NCBI RefSeq assembly: GCF_020497125.1
Contig: NC_059094.1
Coordinates: forward strand, 3,699,733 to 3,763,732
DNA: 64,000 nt
Source: Mauremys mutica
Taxonomy: Eukaryota; Chordata; Testudines; Geoemydidae
Direction: 5' to 3'
Under the pieces are notes generated by a model. The model worked only from the letters and a program-made list of their open reading frames with translations. It did no database searches and had not been told where the DNA came from. Position numbers and translations under genes: made by a program. Below, in pieces: positions 44,448-58,000 of this stretch (positions are counted from its first letter, which is position 1; the number at the start of each line of letters is the position of its first letter).

Positions 44448-45946
44448 ATAAAAGACTTTTTAAAATGTTTATTGGCAGTTATTGGATGGAATGATGGTGC
44501 AATAGTGCAAAAAAATTGTGCAATTATGACAACACATCCCCTCTGCAGTTTTCACATTTAGTTTAGTATTTTAACTAAGACAGACATGGAATAAAGATTA
44601 AATACAAAATGGGCCAGTATGCTGCAGTTAACCACACAATTATGAGCTTTAGCTAGAATCTTATTTTTCCATCAATGCGTTTCAGTTCAGAACCACATTG
44701 AGGAATGGGGGTGGCAGGTAAGTGCTATGCAGCGCCATTACAGAACACTAAGTAGAACCAGAGATCTCTTCCATAGAAAGACTTAGTCAAGCAATACCCT
44801 CTGCCATTCTAAAACTACTATTGATTTACTAAACCAAATTTTTATCTCTTATGAACAGAAGATTAAGAGTATTAGATGTTCATAACTGGTATTTGTTCAC
44901 AAAATGCACACCATCTGTTCTAGTGCCAGTTCCACATTGCTAACTAGTCATAGAGCTTCTCAAGGGTCATTTCTAAACAATTTGGTTTGGGCTAATGCAA
45001 ACCAGAAAGTCCAATAAACCCTTGGGCTCAGGTTCCAACCTTGCCTGGCTCTCTCACCACCAATCAACATGTGACGTTGTCACATTAACTAGTTAAAAAC
45101 TAAATGTGTCGTTACAGATGTTGGGGTTGCCTAGGCCACAGGGCGGGTTTCAATAGCAATTTTTGAATTCTACACCAGTGGTGGCTGTGCCGAGTGGGAA
45201 GATTGAAGTGTTTGGTAACAGTAAGCCACCAGCTAGTGTCTCACTAGAAAAGAAGATATTGTTAGAGAACGTTCTGTTAAATGCTGCATTGTCACCACAA
45301 ACACTGATGTGAAACATTAATAAAAACAGTTACTGTTATCCATAGACTAAACTGGTCACCAAGCCCACTAGTGGTTCCAACTTCAGCACTCGTGCATTTT
45401 AATCCTTACCATTCAAAAATGTAATGGTAAAGTTTCTCTAGAAGAGTTAAGAGCTATGGCCACCTGGAGACTAATCAAACCATGGGGCAGATATTAGAGA
45501 ACTGGTGAGTCAAGGTAAAGTGAGAATCAGTATTGTGCACTCTTTGGAAGTAATTCCTATTTGCATCATTCCTACAAAGTATAACTATACATATAAACAT
45601 GTTAGAAGAATTGTAGTGCCACTTGTCCAAAACAAGACATCTCCAATTACTAATCACATTCTTCAAGATACAGTTGGGACAGGGAGTAATCATAATACAA
45701 TACAGAAAGCAAAAAAATACAAGATAGTTTAGTTACATAAAGCAATAGAATTTGTACATAAACTGATAAATACTGTCTCCATTGTTCACTAATTCCAAGT
45801 AGTTATCTGCATGTTAGTTTCTAAATCTATTACTAGAGGACATTCTGGTTTGTGCTCCCTCAAGGTGGTCAATTCATTTCCAAGACTAGTCAGCCTGTTT
45901 TCCCAGGGGAAAACTCTGCAATGAAATTAGACTTCTTATGAGGACT
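44448..45946 (-). other. STX12: STX12 3' untranslated region
   Basis: The sequence after the stop is AT-rich and runs about 1.5 kb to a poly(A) signal. It is free of recognisable CR1 or MITE copies, unlike the flanks, which fits a conserved UTR. The exact cleavage point is inferred to lie 15-25 bp beyond the signal. Confidence 0.6.
44468..44473 (-). terminator. STX12: Candidate STX12 poly(A) signal AATAAA
   Basis: The plus strand reads tttatt, giving AATAAA on the transcribed strand, about 1.47 kb past the stop codon. It is the first canonical signal I could find downstream of the stop. Confidence 0.55.
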
Positions 45947-46039
45947 TCATTTTGTTGCCTGCCAGATAACGATTCCTAAGATTACAGAAGCCACAGCAAG
46001 GCCAAGAATCAGGATGCAGATCTTCTTACGAGATTTCTT
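45947..46039 (-). CDS. STX12: STX12 terminal coding exon: membrane anchor and stop
   Basis: This exon encodes [20 protein letters not shown], then [10 protein letters not shown] and TGA at 45947-45949. The basic KKSRKK flank followed by about 20 hydrophobic residues is the tail anchor. The last residues (QATK) differ from the mammalian LVYKTK-type ending and the tail is two residues shorter, by comparison from memory. The acceptor is TTTTTCATTAG. Confidence 0.95.
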   Translation of the reverse strand, partial: KKSRKKICILILGLAVASVILGIVIWQATK

Positions 46040-49000
46040 CTAATGAAAAAAATAGAACAAAAAATATTGACACAAACAGGAGATGACAGAAGACTCAATG
46101 AGTTCAGCTAATTACAGAGTTCTGGACAGGAGACAGCAGCAAAAGTAGAAGCACAGCACATCTATCCTGACTCAGGAGGAGAATGGAAAAAATTCTCAGA
46201 GAACAGTTTACACTTTGTTTAAATCAGTGTGCTTTATGGACTCAAACCAAAAATGCTCAGTGTTAACAGCATAAAGAACTAGGAGGTGATGCAGTCAGAA
46301 CACGGTTGGACTCAACTCCTGCTGCTGTCAAAAAAGAGTGAGCAATACTTGAAGCTGGCTGAAACAGTAGTGGAGAGCGAGCAAGCTTGCGTTTTAAAAT
46401 GCCTAGCAGACCATGCTATGATAGAACACACCGGCATGACTTGTACAGAAGTCACTCTCTTTGAGGGCATCCATAAGGCATGATCAAAGAATAACCAATT
46501 TACCTGTGTATTGCGTCTCCCCTTGTGTGCCTGAACTGGCTGTTACAAGAAGCTTCTTGCAACTATGCAAATGATATGTGGGTGAATTCATCAGCCACGA
46601 TTTCTGCTCTTTGATGTAATGGTCTCTGCTTTCTGCATTGTATTTTATCCCCATCCTGACCTGGAGGCTTGTAATATACCCGGTCGTGAACACAGACATG
46701 CAGCTGTTTTAAAGTTTACCCACTTCAGCTTTATAGAGTCTCACTTGCCTTGGGAAACTTCCTACTGTGTCTAGGTAAGTATGATCAATGCCTACAACGC
46801 ATGCAGATTCTAAACTGTTGGAGAGTCCAGCCCTGGTGTTTGTGAAATTGTGAAGTCGTCCCAGGACACAATGATATCGCAAGCTGCTGGATGGCGAGAG
46901 CAGCTGCTATTCTGTTCCGTTGGAGTGGGAGCTCCAACACCTTAGTTCCGGTCGAGAGCAAGCAGAGGAACAGCTACCACCACTAGCATGGGCCCTTTTC
47001 CTTCCTCACAGCTGAAGCCAGGATCAGACCACTGCTGCTCTACTGCACCGTAGCCTCCTCTTACCCATCTCCATGTCTCTCCTCCCCTGGACCAAGCATG
47101 CCCAGTTCCTTAGCCATAGCCCTTTCTACACAAGGGAGCAGCTGAAGCAGAACCTTAGTCCTGCCACAGGCTCTTGAACTGCAAGCGCGGCAGGCAGGAG
47201 GAGAGGTGCATGCCATCAAGCCAACACTAGAGATCTAATCAAAGTGGCCAAAATGAGGGGCTTTGAAACGTTGCTGAGAGAGAGATTTAGGAGGTCAGGA
47301 AAAAGAACTGATGACTGCTGAGGTGCAAGAGGGAAGAATGGATGAGTGGGTGGTGACCAAGTAGGCTGGTGGGAACTGAGCAGCAAATGGCAAGATGATG
47401 CAAGTTGAGCATGTGGTGGGACACTATGTCAAAGAGTGGGTGGGAGAGAAATCATCTGTTAAGTTTTTTGTGAATGGGGTTGTGTGCATTGGTATCTATG
47501 TTAAGTATTGGGTAGTACATTTTTGCCTGGGCTGGTAAACTCACAGATTTACTGTATCAGTCTGAAGATCAGCCTTGTAATGTTTCCACTGTAACACAAT
47601 AACCTGCCTCTGCTAAGGAGTTCTCTGTTATCTTTCAATATCTGTTTTTATTTTAAAATGCAGTAGTGAAGACAAAACCCAGCAGCTACCTTCAACTATT
47701 CTCCAGGTCCATGCACCCCACATCATATCCCCTGCATGATGGAGCAGGCTGAGTAGAGGGGTCCCAAAGGGAACCCGTGGTTAATTTCTAGTATCTTATC
47801 GATAAGCCAAGTAGCACACATGGGAGCATCTTTTCCTGGAGATGGAGTTCATTAGAAGAGTTAGTCCCACCTCAGCCCCTGCTAGTTGTGTGAGAACTTG
47901 CCTGACTGATTGCAGAAGTGGGTACGTTTGCCTTGTTCTGTGCAATATGGCGATAGCACTGGTCAATATGTATGACAGTACAAAGTGCACAAGAGTTTAC
48001 CTGATAATAAGCAGCTCTCTGTAACTGTTCAGTGGCTCTTTCCACGTGCACCTCTGAACTTTCCACATTTGCTTCTATGCTATCTACACAAGTGTAAGGT
48101 GAGAGAACTCAAGTTATATTAAAAGCCAATTCAGAACTGCAGAATTAAAGATGAACAGAATATGCTATCATATGGCATTTACATAGAATAGCGGCAATGG
48201 TTTAAATCAGTTTTTCCATATACATTGAATTTAAAATGTGGAATAGGTGTAGAATAAAGCCAGATAAAAGAGAGGAATTATTTCAGAGCATCTATTATCC
48301 AAGTGTACTTACCAATCATGTCTCCTTGATCGTGAATCATCATAGCTAAATCCTTAAATATCTGATTGACATCCAAAATGTCTGCCTGAAGACAACAGTT
48401 TAGTCAATAACAGTTTGACAAGTTACAACAGGGATAGATTATATTTTTCCAAAGCTAGTTTCTTCTTTGCTTAAAGGTCCATCTCAGGAATACTGCCCAA
48501 GGCTTAACGGACTAAACACCCCTCTATAAAAAAATTCCCATCCTACATGGATGTTGATTTTCAGTGGTTGTGGTAACAGTTTTTTCTACCTCATGAGAGA
48601 CGAAAGCTTTCAAGACTTATACACCAAATACAGCAGAGAGCAAGCTTCATGGGTATTCAGTGGTTGTCCCAGGGCACTAGTAATTATCATAGTGCAGGAT
48701 TCATATGAACATTTTTTATTAAAGCGTCACTCCTACCATCTGATGGGTGCTGGAGGGACCTGCACACAGCCCTCTTCAGCTAGGAGGTTACTCACCTAAG
48801 CATCAGCATCTCTAGAAGGAGCTCTGGGCCTACTGAACTCCTAGCTCTCTTGATCCCTCCGCACAAATAGACGAGCCTAGAGCACATTACCTGGCCCTTT
48901 TATTTAGGTCAGGGCTGCGAATGATAGGTTCTAGAACTCACCTCCAACTGCCTGATTGCCGTTTCCCTCTCTTTAATGAGTTCAAGGTCCTGTTCAGTTA

Positions 49001-52000
49001 CTGCTACATCTTCTTGAGACTGCATTTGATTCCAGTCTTCATTACTGCAGAAAGAACACAGACTAAGGGCCTGTTCCTCCTGAGCGGCAGATACTTCCAC
49101 TCCCCATTCATGCCACAATGCCAGTGAATTATAGAAAGCTTCCCCCGGGGATGAAAAAAACCAAATCAGGAGTGGATTTAAACCTTTAGTACAAGTAGAT
49201 AGATTCTGGTATTATAGTTGTACTTAGAGACAAATTGGGCTAGTGATGACAGGTTACTGAAGGGATGAAGAGTGTGTTTTGCATAAGGATACTTCAAAAT
49301 CTCCGTAAAGAAACTAAAAGTTGGTCTGTGTAGGATGCATTGTTCTAGATGAAAGTGTTCCTTATGGCTACATACTGGGAAACTTTGTATTTCCTATTGT
49401 GCTTGGGGCTGTGTGTTGTTTATAGGGCACCCAAAGAACAAAAGGCACAGATGGAGTCTTTATGGAAGGCAACCTGCAAGCATGTTGTTTTGAGTACTAG
49501 GCAGAGCATGCCATGCATGGGTCTGGGTTGAATGATACCTACTGGATGCATGGCATTGGAGGTCAAAATAAAGCCCATGATATTTTAGTCCACTATCCTA
49601 TCAAGAACAACTGCAAATGAAAACAAACACCAGCAGAGATGTTAAAGCAAGCCTGTCTCCCCACCCCCAAATCACCTGCATCCTGGAGAGAGCATTGGGC
49701 AGGCTAGGCACTATTATGGACAACCAGTTTTCGCTAGCTAGTAAGTTTTAAGACCTTAGAGTGCCAAAATACATTAAGAGATGCACATTATCTCTGGGAG
49801 GGCCAACCGCCAACATGTGAAGTAGCCTAGTTTTGAAATAGTTTAATGTTTGGAAGCTGTGTACCACCACAATAAGGTTTACAAACTAACTACATACGGA
49901 AATGTTTTCTATTGTGTAGGAATTGGGTTTATTGGACTCTATGCACCAAGTTCAGTGATAATGCTGCATTAATGCAGTTTCTTGTAGTAACGTGTTAATT
50001 ACACATAGATGGAAGTGATAAAATGCACCCCAGGAATGCAAGGAGTAGTTGTTACCTATCAAACGAGACCAGCTGCTCCTCTTTGAGTCTCTCATCAGTC
50101 TGGAAGAGAGGAATGGTTCATTACTGTCAAACTGCAGGCATCATGGGCACAACCAACCACAGCAAGGTAGGACTCTTACTATGTGGAGCTGAAGAGTTGG
50201 AACGTACTAGTCTGAGTACCGTTAAGATGCTTGCGTTACTTTGGTTTTTAGACATAAGCTACAGGGGCACTGCAAATCAGAGGCCACTGAAAGAGGCCCC
50301 CTAAACAGTCTGCTTAAGTCCTTTGTGATTGCTTGTCAATTCCTTTATCCACATACAATAAGTGTTTTGGTGCATTTACTTCTAAAGCCATCAACCCATG
50401 GATTATGATGAACTTCAGCAAGGGAACAGAATTACGAATAAATATTCCAAGGGGATTAGATGAAGCAGGGGAGAAAATGGGCAAGAGGGATTGAAAAAAT
50501 GCTTTGGTGGTCCATTTTATTAGGAATGCTTCTTAGTAATCACAGGGACTTACAAGAGACAGAGACAACATCACCAGAAAAGGTTTTAACCAACCATGGA
50601 TAGGAAGAACATTGGAAGCTGCACTAAGAAAGCAGTTCTCCTTCTCAAGGGAAGGAGAAAAGGGATATGGAGAGAGAGTGTCTGCCAAGAGGCAGCTCAA
50701 GGACGGACAAAATTTAAGGTCTTTTTGGAGAGCTATAGGCCAGTGCTGACAGTCTTATTGCAGGCCTACCAGCTGTGCTTTGGTTCCCCTCTCCACATAT
50801 ACCTGCACATGCCTGACTTTCCTCTTCCTCCTCCACTACTGTGAGCAGGCAACGCACTGAGAGACTTTTGGCCTGCTGTGCTTCAGAATACAAAGAGCTA
50901 GTACACAGACACTGCTCAGTGACAGTGCAGAATGACAGTTATGAAGTCTTCAGCCATGCATACATATGAGCTGATAGATCTCAGTAGTTTGGTGTCCACC
51001 TCCCACAAACATGCACATTTTCATTTGTTCATGGTTTGTCACAGAAGTCCAAATATTTGAGTGAAAGGTGCCTTTGTAATAAAGACTTCAGAGCTCACTG
51101 AGCTCATTATACAACTCCTCTTAAAATACTTACCGAGAGACGAGAGCCAGCCCGTGCCCTGGCTACAGTCTCCTTCTCCTTCTCCGACACTTTTCTCTGC
51201 ACTGTCTGGAAGTTATTTAAGGCCGCAGAGAAGTCATTCATTAAACGCTCCTTCTGCAATTTCTGTTGGCGCTAAAGAATTGAAATAAGATAACTAGTTA
51301 TTCAAATATCTACTGATGAGACAATCCACACAGCTCGGAGCTTCAGGAGGCCCCTATCTCCAGTGTTCAGCCAGATTACCCAGTCCAGCCCCTGCCAATG
51401 CCAGATCATTCCCTACCATGGGGTTCTCTAGTTTAGCTTTAAATTTAGAGAGTGAGGAAACTTTCCTGCAGACACTTCCAGAATCTAGTACATTGCAACC
51501 CATTATTCCTAGTCATACCACATGGACTGTACTAAATAATCAGCCAGTCTCCTTAGGTTAACAAGATTCAGATACCTACAGGCCTAAATCCCCTGCAGAT
51601 CCCTCAGTAACTCATTTAGTCAAGTTAGAAGAATTTAACCCTATCTTTTCCTGGCAAGTGAATCCTACAAAAGCTGGAGGATAGTCAGTGACTTTCTTCA
51701 AGTTCCCTCTACTTTGTCAATATTTCCCTTAATACGGAATAGTGTGTTCCCTATGTGATTACGACAGAGCTGTACACGGGAACCGACCTTCCTGTTCCAT
51801 AAACAGCCTCTGTATGCAGCCCTGAGCCTGGTCTACTTGGCTACTTCCTACATCATTCAGGAGTGTGAAAATGTCACAACATTAAGCACCATAGCTACAC
51901 CAACTTAACCCCTGCTGTAGATGTGGCTAGGTTGATGGAAGAATGCTTCCGTTTATTTAGCAATCACTGTTTGGGGAGGTAGATTTAATACAGTGATGGA

Positions 52001-55000
52001 AAACCCTTTCATCGCTGTAGGAAGTGTCCACACTTCAACGCCATAGCTGTGCTACTGTTGCATCCATAGTGTAGACAAGCCCCTAGAGTGCTGCATTTTC
52101 CACAATTCAAAATTGCATTTAGTTTGCGGTCTATTATCCCTTAATCTCGTGGGATAACTGCTTTCCTGGTCTGTGTTTCAGCTTGTTTTTCTCCAGATTT
52201 ATTAGCTACATTTCCCTCCAAGGCGAGTCTCATTTTACCTTTTCCATATTTCTCATATTTGTTTAGTTTGGTTGAATTCTGTCCTCATTAGGGTTGAACT
52301 CTTCCCTTTTTGTGTGTCATGTACTAGTTTCATTAAATGTGCCACGCACACCCCTCTTCCAGCTCATTAAGGATGTTAACTAAGATGAGGGCAGATTTGT
52401 GTGGTACCTACTATACAGGTTTCCTACAACTTGAGACAGTACTGTTTATTACCCAGTTTATGATCCTTTAGTCAGTTCTTGTCCACATTTCAACATTCTT
52501 ATTAAGCAAATATGAATAATTTTTCAAACAGTTTTATGAGAAGGCATTTGATGCAGTAGCATAATCCAATGAAGCCGATTCAGATAGGACTGCAACTTTT
52601 AACTTTCTTCTGGGAAGAATCTTGCCATACTGATTCAGGCTTTCATGAACTCTTGGCTGGGATGCTGAAAAGTAATTATTGGCACTTCTAGCAAGAGACA
52701 TTCACATATTGCAACTATTACTCCATATGTAAGGCCCTACCAAATTCACAGTCCATTTTGGTCAATTTCACGGCCATAGGATTTTAAAAATAGTAAATTT
52801 CATTATTTCAGCTATCTAAATCTGAAATTTCACAGTGTTATTTTAAGGATCCTGACCCATAAAGAAGTTGTGGGGAGGGGATCACAAGGTTATTAGGGGT
52901 GGGAGGGGAGTGGGGGGTTGCAGTACTGCTACAGTGGCGCAGCCTTCAGAACTGGAGAGCTGGAGAGCGGCGGCTGCTGGCCAGGAGCCCAGCTCTGATG
53001 ACAGAGCCACCGCGACCAACAGCACGGAAGTAAGGATGGCATGGTATGGTATTGCCACCCTTACTTCGGCACTGCTGCTGGCAGGGTGCTGCCTTCAGAG
53101 CTGGGTGCCCGGCCAGCAGCTGCCACTCTCTGGCCACCCAGCTCCAAAAGAGCAGAAATAAGGGAGGCAATACTGCAGCCCCCCTAAAATAACTTGCGAT
53201 CTCCCTGCAACTCCCTTTTGGGTCAGGACCCTCAATTTGAGAAACATTGGTCTCCCCCATGAAATCTGTATAGTACAGGGTAAAAGCACACAAGAGACCA
53301 GATTTAATGGTGGGAGACCAGATTTCATGGGCCATGACGTGTTTTTCATGGCCATGAATTTGGTAGGGCCCTATCCATATGGCAGCATAACTTGTCAAGG
53401 ACTTCTTGTCCACTAGAGGGAAACTGAATTGCACATGTTGAACGACTATACAGAGCATGGAATTTCAGTCTTACTTACAACTGGTATTTAAGCCTTTAAA
53501 TTTACGATCAGGTTGAGGCAAGATCTGCTGCTGCAGATCCCGTAACGGTATTTTGAAGACGATGACTGACAAGATTTTCCTTCACCAAGCACTCTTCCCA
53601 TCCCATGGATATGCCTCAGCACATGAGCATCACTCTTTCAAGTCAAGGCTCAAAACTGCATCCTTTATCCCAAAATTTAGCAGGAGTGCGCTTGGGGCTT
53701 ATCTATTTAAGGTTTATATTTTGTTTATGCCCGGCCTGTCTCCTTAGTTCCCATGGAGATGTGTTACCTTTTGTTGTGTGTTAGATAGAATCATAGAATA
53801 TCAGGGTTGGAAGGGACCTCAGGAGGTCATCTAGTCCAACCCCCTGCTCAAAGCAGGATCAATCCCCAACTAAATCATCCCAGCCAGGGCTTGTCAAGCC
53901 TGACCTTAAAAACCTCTAAGGAAGGAGATTCCTCCACCTCCCTAGGTAACCCATTCCAGTGCTTCACCACCCTCCTAGTGAAAAAGTTTTTCCTAATATC
54001 CAACCTAAACCTCCCCCACTGCAACTTGAGACCATTACTCCTTGTTCTGTCATTTGCTACCACTGAGAACAGTCTAGATCCATCCTCTTTGGAACCCCCT
54101 TTCAGATAGTTGAAAGCAACTATCAAATCCCCCCTCATTCTTCTCTTCTGCAGACTAAACAATCCCAGTTCCCTCAGCCTCTCCTCATAAACCATGTGCT
54201 CAAGGCCTTTGGGCAGGGAACCTCATAAGATGACTAGAGCTTCCCACTACCTTCCCATGGAAAGGCAAGGGCATTCAAATGCACATTAGAATGATAAAGA
54301 GACTTGATGTTGGCCAACAAATGCTCCACTATGCAGCATTTTGGTACAATTTTGCATTGCCTATAATTTAGCTTCTTCACCACAGTCAGCTATCCCTTAC
54401 AGCAAATAGTATCTTAAAAGGCATTTAGAAGCTACTAAGTAACAGTTCTGAATACACAGCCCAATTGTATTTTAATGCTATAGCACTGCCATAAGGCCAG
54501 GGGAGAGTGGGTGAAGGACAGAGCCACTATACAGCAACAGCGAGCCCCTTCTCCAAGCAGCTCTGCAGATTTCTGGTAAGAAGCTGGAGAAATCTGGAGC
54601 TGGAATGGTCCTTCTCTTTCCTCTGGATATGTCAGCTTGCTACAAAACCAGCACCCATGGCTTTCTACAGCTTGCAGAATCCAGATAGCTAGGGAAAGTT
54701 TCCATGCAGGGTTTACCAAACCAGCAGTCTGCAGAGCACTTCCTGGTGGTCTGCAGAGAGTTGGCTGGTCACACAGTACTGTTTCCTCCTCCTTTTTTCC
54801 CCCATCTACTAAACTGCAATGGGACAGCAAATGATGCATTACATGGAAACTGTGAGGAAAACCATGTACACAATTGCTGTTTTTATCACTGGGATGTTAG
54901 CTTGCTCAATGGGAGGGAGAAGTGGTCTGTACAGTGGTATACAAGGGAAGGGAGTCTCTTAAGATGTGTAAAAGCAGCAAAGAGTCCTGTGGCACCTTAT

Positions 55001-58000
55001 AGACTAACAGACCTATTGAAGCATGAGCTTTCGTGGGTGAATACCCACTTCGTCAGATGCATGTCCATATTCACCCACGAAAGCTCATGCTTCAATAGGT
55101 CTGTTAGTCTATAAGGTGCCACAGGACTCTCTGCTGCTTTTACAGATCCAGACTAACACGGCTACCCCGCTGATTCTTAAGATGTGCTCCACACGACAGA
55201 CTTTGAAAAATCCCAGTTCTAATAATATCTCCTGTATGGGGAGGGGAAAGTGTGGGGTCAGCAGACATTCTCTAGGGAAAGGCACAACCTGGAAATTCAT
55301 TTTTGTATTTTAAATACATAGCCAAGGGCTGCCAGCTCATTTCTCTAACTGGGTCATTTACACTTCTGAATTATTAAACACAGGGCTCTTATTTTACAAA
55401 TGAGTTATCAAGCCCTTGTTGTTCTGCAAAGGATCAGTGCCCCTGTTTTTGAGAAGCAGCCCTGTTCTACTGCACTCAGGAAGTGAGGAGAGTTCTCATT
55501 CTACTCTCCTTATACAGCTTGTAGGATACAACAGCATCGATTTGTGCAGTTAGTTGCATTAGGAAGCAGAATTCCTCAGTGCCCAAGTTCATAGTTAAAT
55601 GCACATTTTCCTAAGCCTCATCACATGCTTAATGTATTCTTAGAAACATGACACTCCTGTGAAAGTAGAATTAACTCTGCATTTCTTGCAATAAGAAATT
55701 AACCCACAGGAACACAGTACAGACCTAAATGTCTGTTTATATAGTCAGACATTGCACATGGCTGCAATAACCAGCCACTTAAGTCTTTTACTTCAGTGAT
55801 GCAAAAGTTTAAATTGTTGTCTTCTCAGATTACAAGCCTTTCTGATGAACAGCTGAGCCCTCCATGTATGGAGGAGCACAATGGGTACTTGCAAGTCCTG
55901 AAAAAACCAGAAAAAATTCTCATTTGGAACCATGCAGCTTTTTCAAGGGCATTCCACATAAATCTCCCAACCTTCCTGTTGGTAAGGAAGATCTAGTCTG
56001 GGGCACTCAACCTTCTGTCACTCGCACAATAGTGAAGGATGCACAGAAGATATCTTTGAAACAATGTCCATGAACTCCCAAGCAACTTTCCTGCAGCAAG
56101 GTTTTTGTGGTTTTTTTTTCCTTCTGTGCGTAGGTAGGCTGAGAAGGCAGCCTAGAAAGAATCTTTATCACCAGTTTTTCAGTCTGAAGCAATTACTTTT
56201 TGTTCCAATCCCACACTAACCCCCAAGTCTCTTCCTTTTGGTGGGTTAGCCATCCTTGCCACACTCCTCCCAGTCTTCATCTCAGAACTCAAACCTGCTA
56301 TGCAAACTCACCACCAGGAGTCACTGGTAACAAATGACAAACCTTGCCCCACCCACAGAAGCAGATAAGCTAAAGCCTCATCTAGCAAGACAAGCACCTG
56401 TAATCACTGCCTGGCTGTATCTGTTCCAATATGACCGGGGAGTCAGTTTTGCTATAGCGGTGTCTCTCGCATTCATAGGAGTTGAGAGACAGAGAGAGAT
56501 GGACAAGTTTATGAGTGCAACTGTACGATGGGGTTGCTTGTTATGCTGCGGAGGGGGAGGGGTTCAACAGCCCAAGAGCTCACTTCTAGTGTGTGTCTTA
56601 TGTTCCTAAAAGCTCAGGGTTCAGCTGGCCAGCTGCAGGGGTGAGGACGGGATTCCCAAAAATGTACTTGAGGGCCTGGTACACCTCAGTCCCTCTTATT
56701 CTCTGCCTGTGGCACATAAATCTAGTTGCCTGTGGGCCAGTGTTCCCTCTAATTTTCCCCACCCATGTGCAAAGTGAAATTTGTTATGTGCACCAACATG
56801 GAGGTGATGGCTGGGACAGAGGGTTGGGGTATAGGGGGTGAGGGCTCTGGCTGGGGGTGCGGGCTCTAGTGTGGGGCCAAGGATGAGGGGTTTGGGGTGC
56901 AGGCTGCCCCGGGGCTATGGTGCATGACTCCCCCAGCTCTCTCTCCCCACAGTAGCACCTGGGCTTGGAGAAAGAGGTGCCTCTCCCTGGCCGTGGCAGC
57001 TCCAGCGGACCTGGGCCGGTCCGGGCCAGGGGATGGGCTCCTCTCCCCGGCCATGGCAGTTCTAGCAGGCCAGGGCCGGGGGAGGGGCTCCTCTCCCCTG
57101 CCATTCTGGAGGGGCTGGGCCGGGGGACCTGCATGTCTCTAAACAGCCTGTTGCACGGCTGTGCAGCTTACAGGGAACCTAGCTGTGGGCTGTAATACTT
57201 TGGTCTAATTTCCGTTGTCAGGTTTAATCAATGGATGCCCTCTGACATACTGCTATTTGAAGTGCTGGTACACTATGAGTGCACTGTGGAATTCCCATTG
57301 CACTGCAACAGTGTCCACATGGAATACAAGTGTGCAGCAAGCTTCTCACACCCTGGCTTGCTGTGAAGTAATGTCCATTGTAGGCAAGCTCTCAATGGCA
57401 GAGCCAGAATTAGAACTCGGAGGTTCCAGGATCATTCACCCATGGTAAACCCATGAGACAGCAGCTGATCAGGATGCCAATGAATTAAAGACCCTCTTCG
57501 TTACAAGAAGACTTCCTAGTTTACACTATACCAAGAAGCCTGTCACATCACTGTGACAGAATGATCATAGATCTAGGTTGTGTTCCAATCTCTTTTGGGA
57601 TAAAATCTCAGCACAGAAATCCACGCAAGCTGAAAGTAAAACTTTGTGTTCTACAAACACAAGTGACATGGGGCACTGAGGACTCCCTGGCTTCACTCAC
57701 CATTTTAAAGCATCCCTATACAATTCTGTATTGGGGGGGGGGGGGGGGGGATAGCCGTGTTAGTCTGTATCCACAAAAACCACGAAGAGTCTAGTGGCAC
57801 CTTAACTAACGGATATATTTGGACATAAGCTTTCATGGGTAAAAAACCTCACTTCCTCAGGTGCTCTCTGCTCTCTTTAGACAGAGGTCACCCTATCAGA
57901 TGACCTAGATTTGCTAGTTCATACTTGTCCTGTAATGACACAAGTTATTGTGTTTGTTTCTTAAGAAAATATTATGATAATTTTTCTTCCTTTCCACTGA

